From contig OX326960.1 of assembly GCA_946800325.1 (NCBI GenBank), forward strand, positions 12,548,393-12,612,392: 64,000 bases of DNA, given 5' to 3'. The notes under the pieces were generated by a model. It was not told the DNA's origin, made no database searches, and was given only the letters and a program-made list of their open reading frames with translations. Of this stretch, positions 11,557-21,474 are shown piece after piece; position 1 is the stretch's first letter; the number at the start of each line of letters is the position of its first letter. The position numbers and the translations under genes were made by a program. This stretch comes from Luzula sylvatica. Lineage: Eukaryota; Streptophyta; Magnoliopsida; Poales; Juncaceae.

Positions 11557-13780
11557 CTGGAGAGGAATGATATTAATAACGGGTTGCAGACAGTCAATAA
11601 CGCGAGGGACTTGAATGACCGTCGAAAACTCATCACGACAAATCAACGACTCGTCTCCTTCACAATGCATGACAATCAAATTCCCCTCCCTAGAACATAT
11701 TTGCCGAATCAAACCCTCTTGCTTGCTGCCCAAGAAACAAAACAAAACGAAAAAGGGGTTTATTTCATAAATGAAAAAAGAAAATGGTGTTTGCGAAAAA
11801 ATTACCTGGAGAAATCGCCATGAGTGTCGATGACGACGATGGGCAGATTTTCGTCCACCCGTGCCAACGGACCAAGCTTCATTCCGCCAATGAGCATTCC
11901 TTCACTATGCATCAGCGAGACTTCTTGTACTTTCAAAGCGCCTTCAAGGGCAGTCGCATAATTATACCCGCAACCGATCATTAATAAGGACTGCTCATCT
12001 ATTAATGAATCGGCTAGTCTTTTCATCCCATCGTCTAGCTCTAGCGTGAGTACCTCCTCTATTTTACCTGAGAATTTAACATTTTTTCTATTAAAACGTT
12101 TAAATGTAAATATTCGCGAGTATGAAAATAAAATAAATGTACATACTTGGTAATTGTGAAAGCTCCAAAATAGTAGCTTCTCTTCGAGCAATGGTTGACA
12201 TATTATCAGATCCAACAGTCAATGCCATCAAAACCATCACCACTATTTGACTCGTGTACGCCTAAAATTCCAAAAAAAAAAAATCTTAAAACAAGGACTT
12301 ATTTATAAAATACAAAAAAAATAAAAGGGGTTATTTGAAAAAAAGATGAGACCTTGGTACAGGCGACGCCAATTTCCCTGCAGGAACTCAAATGGACTCC
12401 GCAATGAGTTTTACGAGCCAAAGTGGACCGTACATTGTTCGTTACGCCAATGCATAAAGCGCCCCTCTCCAAAGCGTAGTCCAAAGCTAGCAGTGTATCA
12501 GCGGTCTCGCCAGACCGACTCACAAAAATCGCGGTGTCCTGTTTAGATACTAAAGCTCGTCTGTCCACCATATCACTTGCTATTACCACCGTCACAGGAA
12601 TATCTAAAAATAATTATTGAAATTACAAGTTAGGATATTAATTAATAACTAAATTATCTTAAATATCTAAAAAATTTGACTGACCAGTTAATTCCTCCAT
12701 GAAAGGACGGACGGCAAGGGCAGCATGGAAGCTGGTATCGCAGCCAATCAAAATAATTCTTCGGCTGCTGCGAATGGTTTCCATGAACTCATTGAATCCC
12801 TCGAGCCAAACAGAGCCGTCCTTGAGTTTACCCCTCATCGTCATCATCACGGAGTGGTTCTGCTCGCGAATCTCCTTTTGCATGAAAACCCTCGGGGGGA
12901 GTTGGTAACCGATATCCGGGGGGTAAAATGGTAATCCGGCACGTCGAAATCTCTTTACCCTTCCCATCCAGAAGTTCTTTATCTTGTTGTCACTTCTCCC
13001 AGGCAACTGAAAAAAGAGGAGAGAGAAAGAATTGCATAAGCACAAAAATTATAGAGAGAGAAAAATAGGCGAGAGAAAGATAATTACATATTCGGCGATA
13101 TGGGCCCACTTGTTGCCCAATTTGGCATGGAGTGCGACGATTAATTTCACTTCATCGTATGAAAAGATGTCTGTATTTAGAGTTGGTCGTACATAATTCA
13201 TCCATCTAAGTCGGCAACTCTTTCCACCTCTATGTAATGCTGTATTTGTACAAAATCATTAATTATTTATTTAATAGATATAAAATTGCAAATTATAATG
13301 AATAGTATAAATGAACCTGTTTTTCTTTTAACTGCGCTCCAGTCACCATCGCCGTGTCTGTTCACATACTCTCTCAAAATCGAATCTTCTGAGGAAGTCC
13401 ATGGACCCTTTCTTAAACGCTGCCTGCGCCCATATCTCATACTCGATCCGCTATCTGTTATTACATAAAGAGAGAAGGGTAATTGTGTCTCGTACTTTGT
13501 TTCATGTTAGCTAATAAAATGTCTGAGGTGGTCCATTTATTTGCAAACTAGGTTTTTTGTACTGTTTTTTTTGTGCCAATAACAACTTGAATATTGAATT
13601 TATTCATATAGGAAACGGGTATGACATTGAACAAAAACTAACAAAAAATTGACACTGTTATAATCAAGTGGAACTTAAATCTAAGAGATTAAGAAATGTA
13701 CCTCCGTCAAGCGATGGGGAACTGGTATCAATGCCATGCTCTACAATCCCCAAAATGCCGTTGCTCTTCGCGCGAACCAT
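11557..13780 (-). CDS. Chimeric R2R3-MYB (GAMYB-like) :: GFAT (SIS domains) gene
   Basis: Eight minus-strand exons, all with GT-AG introns, join in frame for 496 codons without a stop: 13780-13702, 13454-13317, 13239-13088, 13006-12685, 12603-12353, 12261-12147, 12067-11806, 11725-11557. Residues ~42-145 are an R2R3-MYB domain. [46 protein letters not shown] and [13 protein letters not shown] keep the repeat tryptophans, and [12 protein letters not shown] is a GAMYB hallmark. In exon 4, near 12890-12907, the protein switches to glucosamine-fructose-6-phosphate aminotransferase (FMQKEIREQ...MTMRGKL). Both SIS domains follow ([45 protein letters not shown]). The GFAT glutaminase domain and last exon are absent. 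Against E. coli GlmS, ring-opening His504 is Leu, and sugar-loop Gly301 and Gln348 are Asp and Arg. The start ATG lies just after a possible acceptor, so an upstream exon is possible. The frame is intact; function is unproven. Confidence 0.82.
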
Positions 13781-13888
13781 GACCCTGCATTTATTAATTC
13801 AATTTTTTAAATTGATTATTCGAAATTGAAGAATGGACCCGTAATCTATTCATAACCATTTTCTATCAATAATCAATTGGGTAGAAGC

Positions 13889-13914
13889 CTATTGGGCATG
13901 CAAACTGGAGATCT
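13889..13914 (+). repeat. 26-bp direct repeat flanking the hAT-like element
   Basis: The segment beginning CTATTGGGCATGCAAACTGG occurs here and again at 15423-15448, directly after the right end of the insertion at 13967-15422. The first 8 bases of the right copy act as the element's target duplication. Confidence 0.8.
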
Positions 13915-13966
13915 CCAGTAATAGTTAAAATGGAGGGAGTCCAAGAACTGTTCAAAGCCTTTTGGG

Positions 13967-15422
13967 CAATGTTTTTAAAACCGGACATCGACCCGGAAAA
14001 ACTCTGGATCACTGGTTCACTGGTCTGACCGGCGGGTCGACTGGTTTCAATCGCTGATTTGTTGGATTTTATAAAGTTTATTTTCGTCGGTATTGGTTGC
14101 CAACATCAATTTTCTGTTTACTTATGAATTGTGAAAGTATATTATTTGTTAATCCAAATACAAAAATAATGAGCATATTACATATTACATACTAATAAAA
14201 TAAATGTAATATGATTATTGCACAAAAATTTGTTTGTATGCAAATTGAAATATTTATTTGCAAATAATAATATCAGTATATTACAATTTATCAAAAAAAA
14301 AAATCAACATATTACATACTAATTGAGAAGGAAGTATATATTACAATATCCTTGTCATCAATTTCATTCGACAGAGTTTAAATAAAACTAAATGAAAATA
14401 AAACCCAAATAATAATCAAAATCTATCACAACAATATCAAAAACTGAATCTTTGAAAGACAATGTAAGTATTCAATTTAAAAGAACATATATGCAAAAAG
14501 ACCCCTAAAACAAAATCTGGTCATTGTTGTTCATGAAAATCACCTAAAAAACCAGTCAAAATCACCTAAATTTTTCCAAAGAAACGGCTTATTATAAACT
14601 GAAAAAAGGTTTGAGTTATTTAAAAAATTGTTGAAAGACAATATTACAAACTGAGTATTAAAAACTGGATTTTTCAAAAACAATGTAATTATTCAATTGA
14701 AAAGGGTATATATGAAAAAAAACTCAAAAAATATGACAACATCGTTATTAACTGAAATTTGCAAAAACATCTAGCATACATTCAATTGTTATCAATAGAT
14801 CGTAAGAACAATAAGAGAATAAAGCAACAATTTAAAAAAATTGGGACTGAAATTTTTTCAAAAATCAGAAAACTGTACAAATTGACCAAAAAATGTCAAA
14901 ATTCATATATGAAATGCAAGAAAGAATTAACTACAAAACAATAAACTTGTTAGAGGTTCGCAAATCCCAAAATCTGAACAAAATCACTCAATTTTTTGAA
15001 CCAAATAACCCAAATATCTGCCCACTTCGCTGGAAAACGAAAAATGGGTTAGAGGACTCAAAATCCATTTTCTGAGAAAAATAAAGGGAACTAGATCCTC
15101 ACCAAACTAAATATCCATTTTCTTGATTCTTTCCAATTAAATTAGAGAGAGAAGGAAACTAGTATAAGTAAAATCGCGAGAGAAAAAGGCGAAACGGCAT
15201 TCTAGAGAGAGGTGAAGAAAAGTGGACTGGAGAAAATTAAAAAAAAAAACCGGCTGGTTTAGAAGGTTGGTTTGGTCCGGTTTATTTAAAATCCGGCCGG
15301 TTCATACGGTTTTTGAGGGGTTAATTGCATATCCGATCCATACATCAAACTGACCCGTTTTTAACTGCTGGTCCGGTTTTTTTGGTTGAACTGGCCGGTC
15401 CGGTCCAGTTTTTAAAACAGTG
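13967..15422. mobile_element. Non-autonomous hAT-type insertion
   Basis: The left end reads CAATGTTTTTAAAACCGGAC. The right end, reverse-complemented, reads CACTGTTTTAAAAACTGGAC. CANTG-type ends fit the hAT superfamily. Flanking 8-mers CTTTTGGG (13959-13966) and CTATTGGG (15423-15430) form an 8-bp target duplication with one mismatch. The inner ends are rich in CCGG/GGTCCGG motifs, a usual sub-terminal feature. No transposase is visible in the AT-rich interior. The left end lies about 190 bp upstream of the MYB-GFAT start codon, so the element may have cut off or altered that gene's promoter. Confidence 0.72.
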
Positions 15423-15448
15423 CTATTGGGCATGCAAACTGGAGATCT

Positions 15449-15757
15449 TCTCTTTTTCTAAAAGTACTAAGTGCGAAGAGACAGGGATATGCTTGTAAAA
15501 ACTCTATTTTGAGCTGTAATGGATTCTATTCTGAGAAATGGCGGCTTATAGCCAGTTTATCAAATTGCTCTAAGTTTTACATACAAAAACAAGGTCCATT
15601 TCTTCTTAAATTCTCATCCTAATAATCTCATAGAAATCAAACACTGACAGATGAACAATGATCAATAGAATCTAACCAATCGTGTTGAGAAGGTGTTGGA
15701 GTGGAGACCGGAGCCACCGTGCCGTGCCGTCCCAAAGAGAGTCCACTGCGCCTGCAC
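15449..15757. other. Spacer, no gene seen
   Basis: Moderately AT-rich and non-repetitive, turning GC-rich from about 15690. It could be original upstream flank of the MYB gene displaced by the hAT insertion. Confidence 0.35.
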
Positions 15758-15900
15758 GACCGTCACCGGCTGGACTGGTCACCGGAGCTGCGCCGTCGCC
15801 TGCGCAGACCGTCACCGACTGGACTGGTCACCGGAGCTGGGCCGTCGCCTGCACAGCCCGTCACCTGCTGCTTGCACGTACGGGTCGGGTCGGGTCGGGT
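15758..15900 (+). repeat. GC-rich 49-bp tandem repeat with GGGTC run
   Basis: A 49-bp unit beginning GACCGTCACCGGCTGGACTG occurs at 15758-15806 and 15807-15855 with two or three differences. A third copy starts and then decays into GCCCGTCACCTG. A GGGTC pentamer run follows at about 15881-15900. This is a sharp GC island in AT-rich DNA. All three plus-strand frames stay open for about 100 codons here because stops are rare in GC-rich sequence. Confidence 0.85.
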
Positions 15901-16574
15901 TTACAGATGCGGCTTTCTTCTCTTTCTCTTCCTCTTTCTTTGTTGTTTTCTCTTTCGTTGTTTGGGCCCAAAAATTAATGAACTTATACCTAATATAAAA
16001 AAATGTAGCCCTTCAAAATAGGTGGGTTTTGCAAATGTTTCTTGGGCTAACACGATTGGGGGCGGCTCTGATTGTGGTTGCTAGGCATGTTATATTTATT
16101 TGTTTAGATATATTGATCAGGTAACTTAGGTAATATAGGGACATAAATAATTTATATCATGGGCATTATATCAACTTACTTAATTCGGTAATATAAGAAA
16201 ATAAATGCAAGGGAGAGAGGCAAAGGACCAAGTAAGTTAGTTATGTCGGCTAAGTAACAAATTTAAGCCCTTTGATTATTCATCAACTCGTCCAAAAGAA
16301 ATACTGACGGGGAGACCTGAGATGATGATGATGTCGTAATAATAATAATAATTACAATAATATTTGCTTATGTGGATTTGAATTTGTGTTGACAGCATGC
16401 GTAAATAATTCATGTTTGCTTATGTGGGTTTGATAGAAATAAAATAAATATTTTAGGACTTGATAGATAGAAATAACATAAATAATTTTTTTTAGAACTT
16501 CATACATAGAAGTACATAGATAAGTTTTGTTGTAGTAAAATACACTAGAATTAATAATTAATAATTAATAATAA

Positions 16575-16750
16575 TCTCTCCTCCCTTTAAATTTTGAATA
16601 CCAAGCACCTGGTGAGGCCACGTCATCGTTCACTGTTCACCCCGCACTGTTTGGTACTGTTCACCTGCGCTGTTTGGTACTGTTCACTCAATTGTCACTG
16701 TTCACCCGGTACTGTTTGATACTGTTCACCCGCACTGTTTTGCACTGTTC

Positions 16751-16784
<34 letters not shown>

Positions 16785-17390
16785 GAATTTTATTTTATTC
16801 GACATATGTCATGTGTTCTAAATAAAATATTTGAATTTTTAATAAATATAATTGACATATGTCTTGTATTCTAAATAAAATATTTGAATTTTTCATCGTA
16901 TTAATAAATATAATTTGTATACTATAATTTTAGTGTTAATAAAAAACTATTCACACAAAATACTTTTTGTTAGCCTGAGCTGGTATTATTTTTTTTTATG
17001 CTTATCATAACATTTATGAATATTACTTTTGCTTTTAAATTAACATTTATGCTTATTTTTTTAGCAAGAAAAAAATTTGCATTTATTGCATAATACTTGT
17101 GAGACTATTTAATATCAGCTTTTTTTTTTAAATTAACATTTATGAAGATTACTTTTGTTTTGCACTTGTAACGTTTTAGATAAAATTATTATTTTATGAT
17201 CATAAAAAATTTTGAAAAATCGCAGCGAAGCGCAAGAAATATTTCTATTTTCTTATCAAATAATATATCAAATAATATATCCCGCAACGAAATAATATAT
17301 CAAATAATATATAAAATTATTACTTTTGCTTATTATATTATTTCTTATCAAATACTATATCCCGCAGCGAAGCGCGGGCTATTTCCCTAG
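16575..17390 (+). mobile_element. Small non-autonomous Helitron
   Basis: The 3' end is clear: hairpin CCCGCAGCGAAGCGCGGG (17361-17378), spacer, CTAG (17387-17390), host T. The proposed 5' end is TCTCTCCTCCC at 16575, preceded by A, with CCACGTCA about 50 bp inside. The interior has a minisatellite of TACTGTTCACCCGCACTGTT-type units (about 16620-16760), a T-run, and degenerate CGCAGCGAAGCGC copies near 17221. It encodes nothing. The 5' end is inferred from the TC rule and from the flanking A and T. Confidence 0.65.
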
Positions 17391-17410
17391 TTATTATAAA
17401 TATACAAGAA

Positions 17411-17985
17411 TCTCTCAAATTTCCTGCTTCCACGTCAGTTTTTTTTTATTTCAACCGTATGATATCTGTTGATCAGTGATATATTTTTATGATCTTGATT
17501 GATTTACTTTGGTCCGTTGATTTTTTTTTGCTTGATTTATTTAGGATCGTCCGATATTATCAAGAAGGTCTTCAACCATGTGAGTTATGGGGATTGTGTC
17601 GGTTGGTTTTTATTTTAATGGAATTGGTGTTGCTTTCATCTCTCAATTGTCGGTTGGTGTTTCAATGGTTCTTCGTGAACCAGGTCTATCAATGTGTCCA
17701 TCATTCATTTTTTAGTCTATTTATCACTTTGGATTCTCCTTTCTTTCATTCTTCTTCATCTCTTCTTTTTCGTTTGGTTCTGAGCAAATTTATTTCACTG
17801 TTCTTCTTTCGTCTTTTTGGTAAATGCTTCGCTCTGGATTCGTTCGATTGTTGTTGTTTTCTATTATTGTACCAGTCATTGTTTGTTTCATGATTGTTGT
17901 GTTGATGTTTTTTAATTGGGATTTGATACTTATTCTTTCTTTGGCTGTCTGTTTGTTCTCGAATCAGCAATATTGTTGTAATATA
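17411..17985 (+). mobile_element. Helitron-like 5' fragment
   Basis: It starts ATCTCTCAAATTTCCTGC with CCACGTCAG about 20 bp inside, like the other Helitron 5' ends in the window. It continues into T-rich leader-like sequence of the same style as 27.9-28.9 kb. No 3' hairpin is found before copy B resumes. The open frame through it is a T-rich composition effect. Confidence 0.35.
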
Positions 17986-18524
17986 TAGTACAAAACATGT
18001 GTATAAATATTCATTAATCAAAGTAACATAAACATTTCTTAATACAAAAAAGGGGGAAATATATTACTTTTTCAAAAGATATATTGTTTTAATTTGTACA
18101 GATAACTTTTACTTCATTTTCATTTGCAATTTTTTTAAAAGTGTAGTTACTTTTCCAAAATTTAAAAGAAGTGAAAGCTAATTTTGAAATATATGCAAAA
18201 TCCTTCGGCACTAACATCTCTAGTCTCTTTTATGCAAAAAAAAAAAAAATAACATCTCTAGTCTCTGACTCTCTACACAAAAGACCTGTAACAAATTCAA
18301 AGTTTTAATCAAACTTCCAATTTATACGCGCAATTTCATGTGTATGCCCTTACAAAATAAAAAATATCACCCATATACCCCTACAAGTACAAGAGGGTCA
18401 GTTAATAAGGCACATCTTTAAAAAATTACGAAAGGACTGTTTTTCATATTTTGTAAGAATGTTCATGATATTTCAAATTTTGTACGTGTGATATTTTGTA
18501 GGGGTATAAGTGAAAATAATAACC

Positions 18525-19445
18525 ATTATTTTCTGCACTTAAAAGATGCTCCTTGACCACAGCTGGTTTCTCTGCTAAGGATGACGTGTTCCTTTTCTAA
18601 GAGCTTCTGGTTCCTCGCAAAAACCTACATAAAAAATAAATAAAAATAACATTATTTTCTCATTTTTATAAAAAAGACAAAAATATGGGATATAATAGAA
18701 AATAAATTTTGTCATTGATTTCGGACCTCATTATCGCGGTGCGATTTGTTCTGAATCACCTTCACGCCATTATCAACCTTTCTTAGCAATAATGGGTTGA
18801 GAATACAAAGTAAAAGTTCAGTATATATGTGAAAAAAAAATTGAAAATTTGAAATTTGAAGATTACTTACACATCAAATTTCGGCCAGAGATCACAAGCT
18901 CACAGAAGATCCTCTGGTAAAATCAATTCTGAAAATATAGAGAACATAGAAAAATAAGCACGAAAAAGTGGTTCAATCGAAATAAGAGCAATAATACGGG
19001 GAATTTACATAAACCCCCCCTGACTTTTCTTGAATATTACGAATCCCCCCCTTTATATTACCAGTTCCTCTAGCACGGTTAAAGAGGCAATACACGTCGA
19101 CTAATACCATCATTCCTCATGCCTTCTTTGAGGCACCTTCACAAAATCTGCTAACTTAAAAAAGTAAAATTATTATTTTGTGATTTTCAAGTGGTAAAAA
19201 TGAAAATAAGAATTTTGGTGGTAACTAACTTACTTGTCTTGAGAGTTGCCGGTAATAAAGAGCTCCAGGAGTTTCTTTTGTAACTGGAGATACGATTCCA
19301 ATTTCCAACACTCAATAACCAATATTGCATTTCTTGTTTCCAGCCCATTTCTTCATCTTTTGAATTCAAATTAGAATTCGATCCTGCTGTTAGTAGCTCT
19401 GACGCATTTTCTCTGCTAATCGAACCATTTACTTCGCTTTTACTC
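18525..19445 (-). pseudogene. VPS36 (ESCRT-II) C-terminal fragment, copy B
   Basis: More of the gene survives than in copy A. In gene order: an exon at about 19445-19230 with LNSKDEEMGWKQEMQYWLLS followed by a 7-bp insertion (AATTGGA) that shifts the frame away from the expected IVSPVTKET; the LADFVKVP...VDVYCLFNRARG exon (about 19150-19060), also frameshifted; the ELILPEDLL exon (about 18940-18870) with a TGA; LLRKVDNGVKVIQNKSHRDN (about 18795-18730); and PEALRKG / AVVKEHLLSAEN (about 18620-18530), frameshifted. Order and intron positions follow plant VPS36. It is clearly dead. A LINE remnant abuts its upstream side. Confidence 0.82.
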
Positions 19446-19540
19446 TGTAAATGAACATTTCATTTTGTTAATCTTCCCTAATTAAAGTTTATCGGACTTT
19501 TGGAAATTTATTCGAAAACCCGTCAGAATCCCCAATGCTT

Positions 19541-20696
19541 CTAGTATTTTTTTTTACTAATGTAGCTTGTGAGGTTGATCTTCGGAAGAATCGTTAGATC
19601 GTCAGCGAATATTACACAATTTTTCGTGTTTGGAATCGGTGCTTCAATCACTCTAGTTATGTAGGCCCGTTGAAATATTTTCACAAATACATCCATTACC
19701 AAAATGAATAGAAATGGTGACAATGGATCACCTTGCCTCAAACCACATTTCAATTTAATTGATTTGCCCGGTTCCCCGTTAAGTATTTACCTTTGAATAC
19801 CCCGGTAAAATTTCCTTCGTTATTGTTGTAATGTCATCTTGACCGAATCCCCGAGATTTTAGAATCTGTTCCACTCCGGTCCACCTAACTGTGTCAAACG
19901 CTTTGAATATGTCGGCTCTGAATATGCATCCGTCCTTTTTTTTTGCGCGTAACAATGATGAACATATTCTTGTACATACGCGTAATTATCCAATATATTC
20001 CTCCCCTTTATAAACGCCACCCGATTATTAACTCCGGAATTATACTCGCCACCCGATTTGCCATTACCTTCGATAAAATTCTTTGCGTTGCGTGTATCAA
20101 GCTAACGGGTCTGTAATCACCCACTTCGGATGCCTCATCCTTCTTTGGTATCAGTACAATATATGAATCCGAAAGTTGTCCGAGCCCCTCTTCGCCCCTC
20201 ACCGCCTTATTCATGACCTCGATCTATTCATCTTCTACTAGATACCAGATTTTTTTAAAAATTCCCCCGTTAAACCGTCGGGACCCGGAGATTTGTTCTT
20301 GTCCCACGATTTGATTACCTCCCTTGCCTCATGTTTCGTTATCTCATTTGCCAGTATTTTGGTTCTCTCTTGTCTTGTTCCGTAAATCGTTTCCAAGTTG
20401 ACATTGTGCGGTCCCTTCTCTATCTCTGTTCCCAACAATTGTACGAAATGTTGAAATAGCACCCTCGCTTTCTCCTTTTGATCTCGTATTTCATTATCCC
20501 CTACTCTCAGGACTTCAATTGAATTCCTATTTTTTCTCCCAATTGCAATCGCGTGGAAGTATGTTGTGTTGGCGTCCCCCTCATTGAGCCACCTGCATTT
20601 TGCCCTCTGAATCCATTTGTTGTGTTTGTTCGAGCTAATTTCTCTGAACCTTTCTTTCGTCATTGGCAGAAGAAGAAGAACTATTGTACTATTCAA
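19541..20696 (-). pseudogene. LINE (L1-type) reverse transcriptase remnant
   Basis: Minus-strand pieces show non-LTR reverse transcriptase motifs in order: KCRWLNEGDANTTYFHAIA, NKSPGPDGLTGEFLKKSGI, IVLIPKKDEASEVGDYRPVS, ADIFKAFDTV, MKCGLRQGDPLSPFLF and the catalytic FADD in VIFADDLTI. Stops and frameshifts separate the pieces. The endonuclease domain, the 3' part of ORF2 and a poly(A) tail are missing, so this is a fragment and not a recent 5'-truncated insertion. It ends about 100 bp from VPS36 copy B. Confidence 0.88.
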
Positions 20697-21474
20697 TTGC
20701 TAGTACTGGTATCACCCGATATTAAGGTTTAAATAAATCCATTTTGCCCTCTGAATCGCGTGGATTTTTTTTACAATTTAGAACGTTTTCTGTTTTATTT
20801 CACAAACATTAAGGTTTAAATAAATCAACCAATATTTTGGATTGTTTTTTCAAATTATAGAAATTTTAAGGGTTATTTTGTAATTTTCGACTTTTTGGAG
20901 GGTTTTTTGGTAATTTTCAGTGTTTTTGGTTTATTTTCAGAAACTTTGAGGTTTTAAATAATAAACAGATATTTAGGATGGTTTTTTTTTCAAATTGCAG
21001 AAACTTTAAGGCTTTTCTTTGGTAATTTTCAACTTTAAGAGGGTTTTTTTCCATTATTTTTTTTTTATTTCCAACAATTTTAGGCTTTTTCTATAAATTG
21101 TGACTAATTAAGAATTATTTTTCTCAATGTTGGCATTATAGAAAATTTAAGGGTTATTTGGTAATTTTTGTAGTTTTCTATTTTTTTACCTTGCAAGGCA
21201 TGTAAGGCAGGTAACAGTGGAAACTTCGAAATCAGAAGAGATAAGCACTCACATGGGGAAGCGAGGTTTATGGGCCCAATGATAGCATACACATTCGTGC
21301 AAGTTGTAGGCCTGATGAGTGACCATCTCACTGCTTGCTTCACATGCCTTAAAAGTAAATTCTCTTCTATATTAACATCTTTCAAAATCTATGAAAACAA
21401 ATCCTGATTTAATTTATCCAATTTTAGGTGGTGGATTGGGTACGTGATTTCGCCGGTAAATCAAGGAAAAAATG
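20697..21474. repeat. Degenerate TTTTGG/TTTTCAG minisatellite and flank
   Basis: T-rich sequence with recurring segments such as AGAAATTTTAAGGGTTATTT and GGTAATTTTCA. It is the same general family as the repeats at 21475-22630 and 24960-25130. A more complex patch at about 21190-21380 may be an exon fragment on the minus strand, but I cannot identify it. Confidence 0.5.

Larger units (their letters stand above)
16206..19445. repeat. Duplicated block, copy B (VPS36 3' part plus downstream DNA, interrupted)
   Basis: Same orientation as 9869-11115. It is interrupted after TACACTAGAAT (about 16551) by roughly 1.43 kb of Helitron-like sequence, resuming at AGTACAAAACATGTGTATAA (about 17985). Copy A has the two flanks joined. 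Copy B also extends further into VPS36 upstream exons than copy A. Confidence 0.78.

Noticed and set aside
13702..13780. First exon of the chimera read as the GFAT N-terminus
   Set aside because: It lacks the catalytic MCGIF-type start of the glutaminase domain. Its position and phase fit the variable N-terminus of a GAMYB-like protein.
15682..16021. Three overlapping plus-strand frames of about 100 codons
   Set aside because: All three frames are open because of the GC-rich tandem repeat; no domain is recognisable.
17489..17893. 134-codon hydrophobic frame
   Set aside because: T-rich Helitron leader-like sequence translated as Leu/Phe; no family resemblance.
21190..21380. Possible minus-strand exons (NVYAIIGPINLASP or, in another frame, ACEASSEMVTHQAYNLHE)
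   Set aside because: The second frame looks gene-like and ends at a GTGAGT donor, but I cannot name a family and only one exon is visible.
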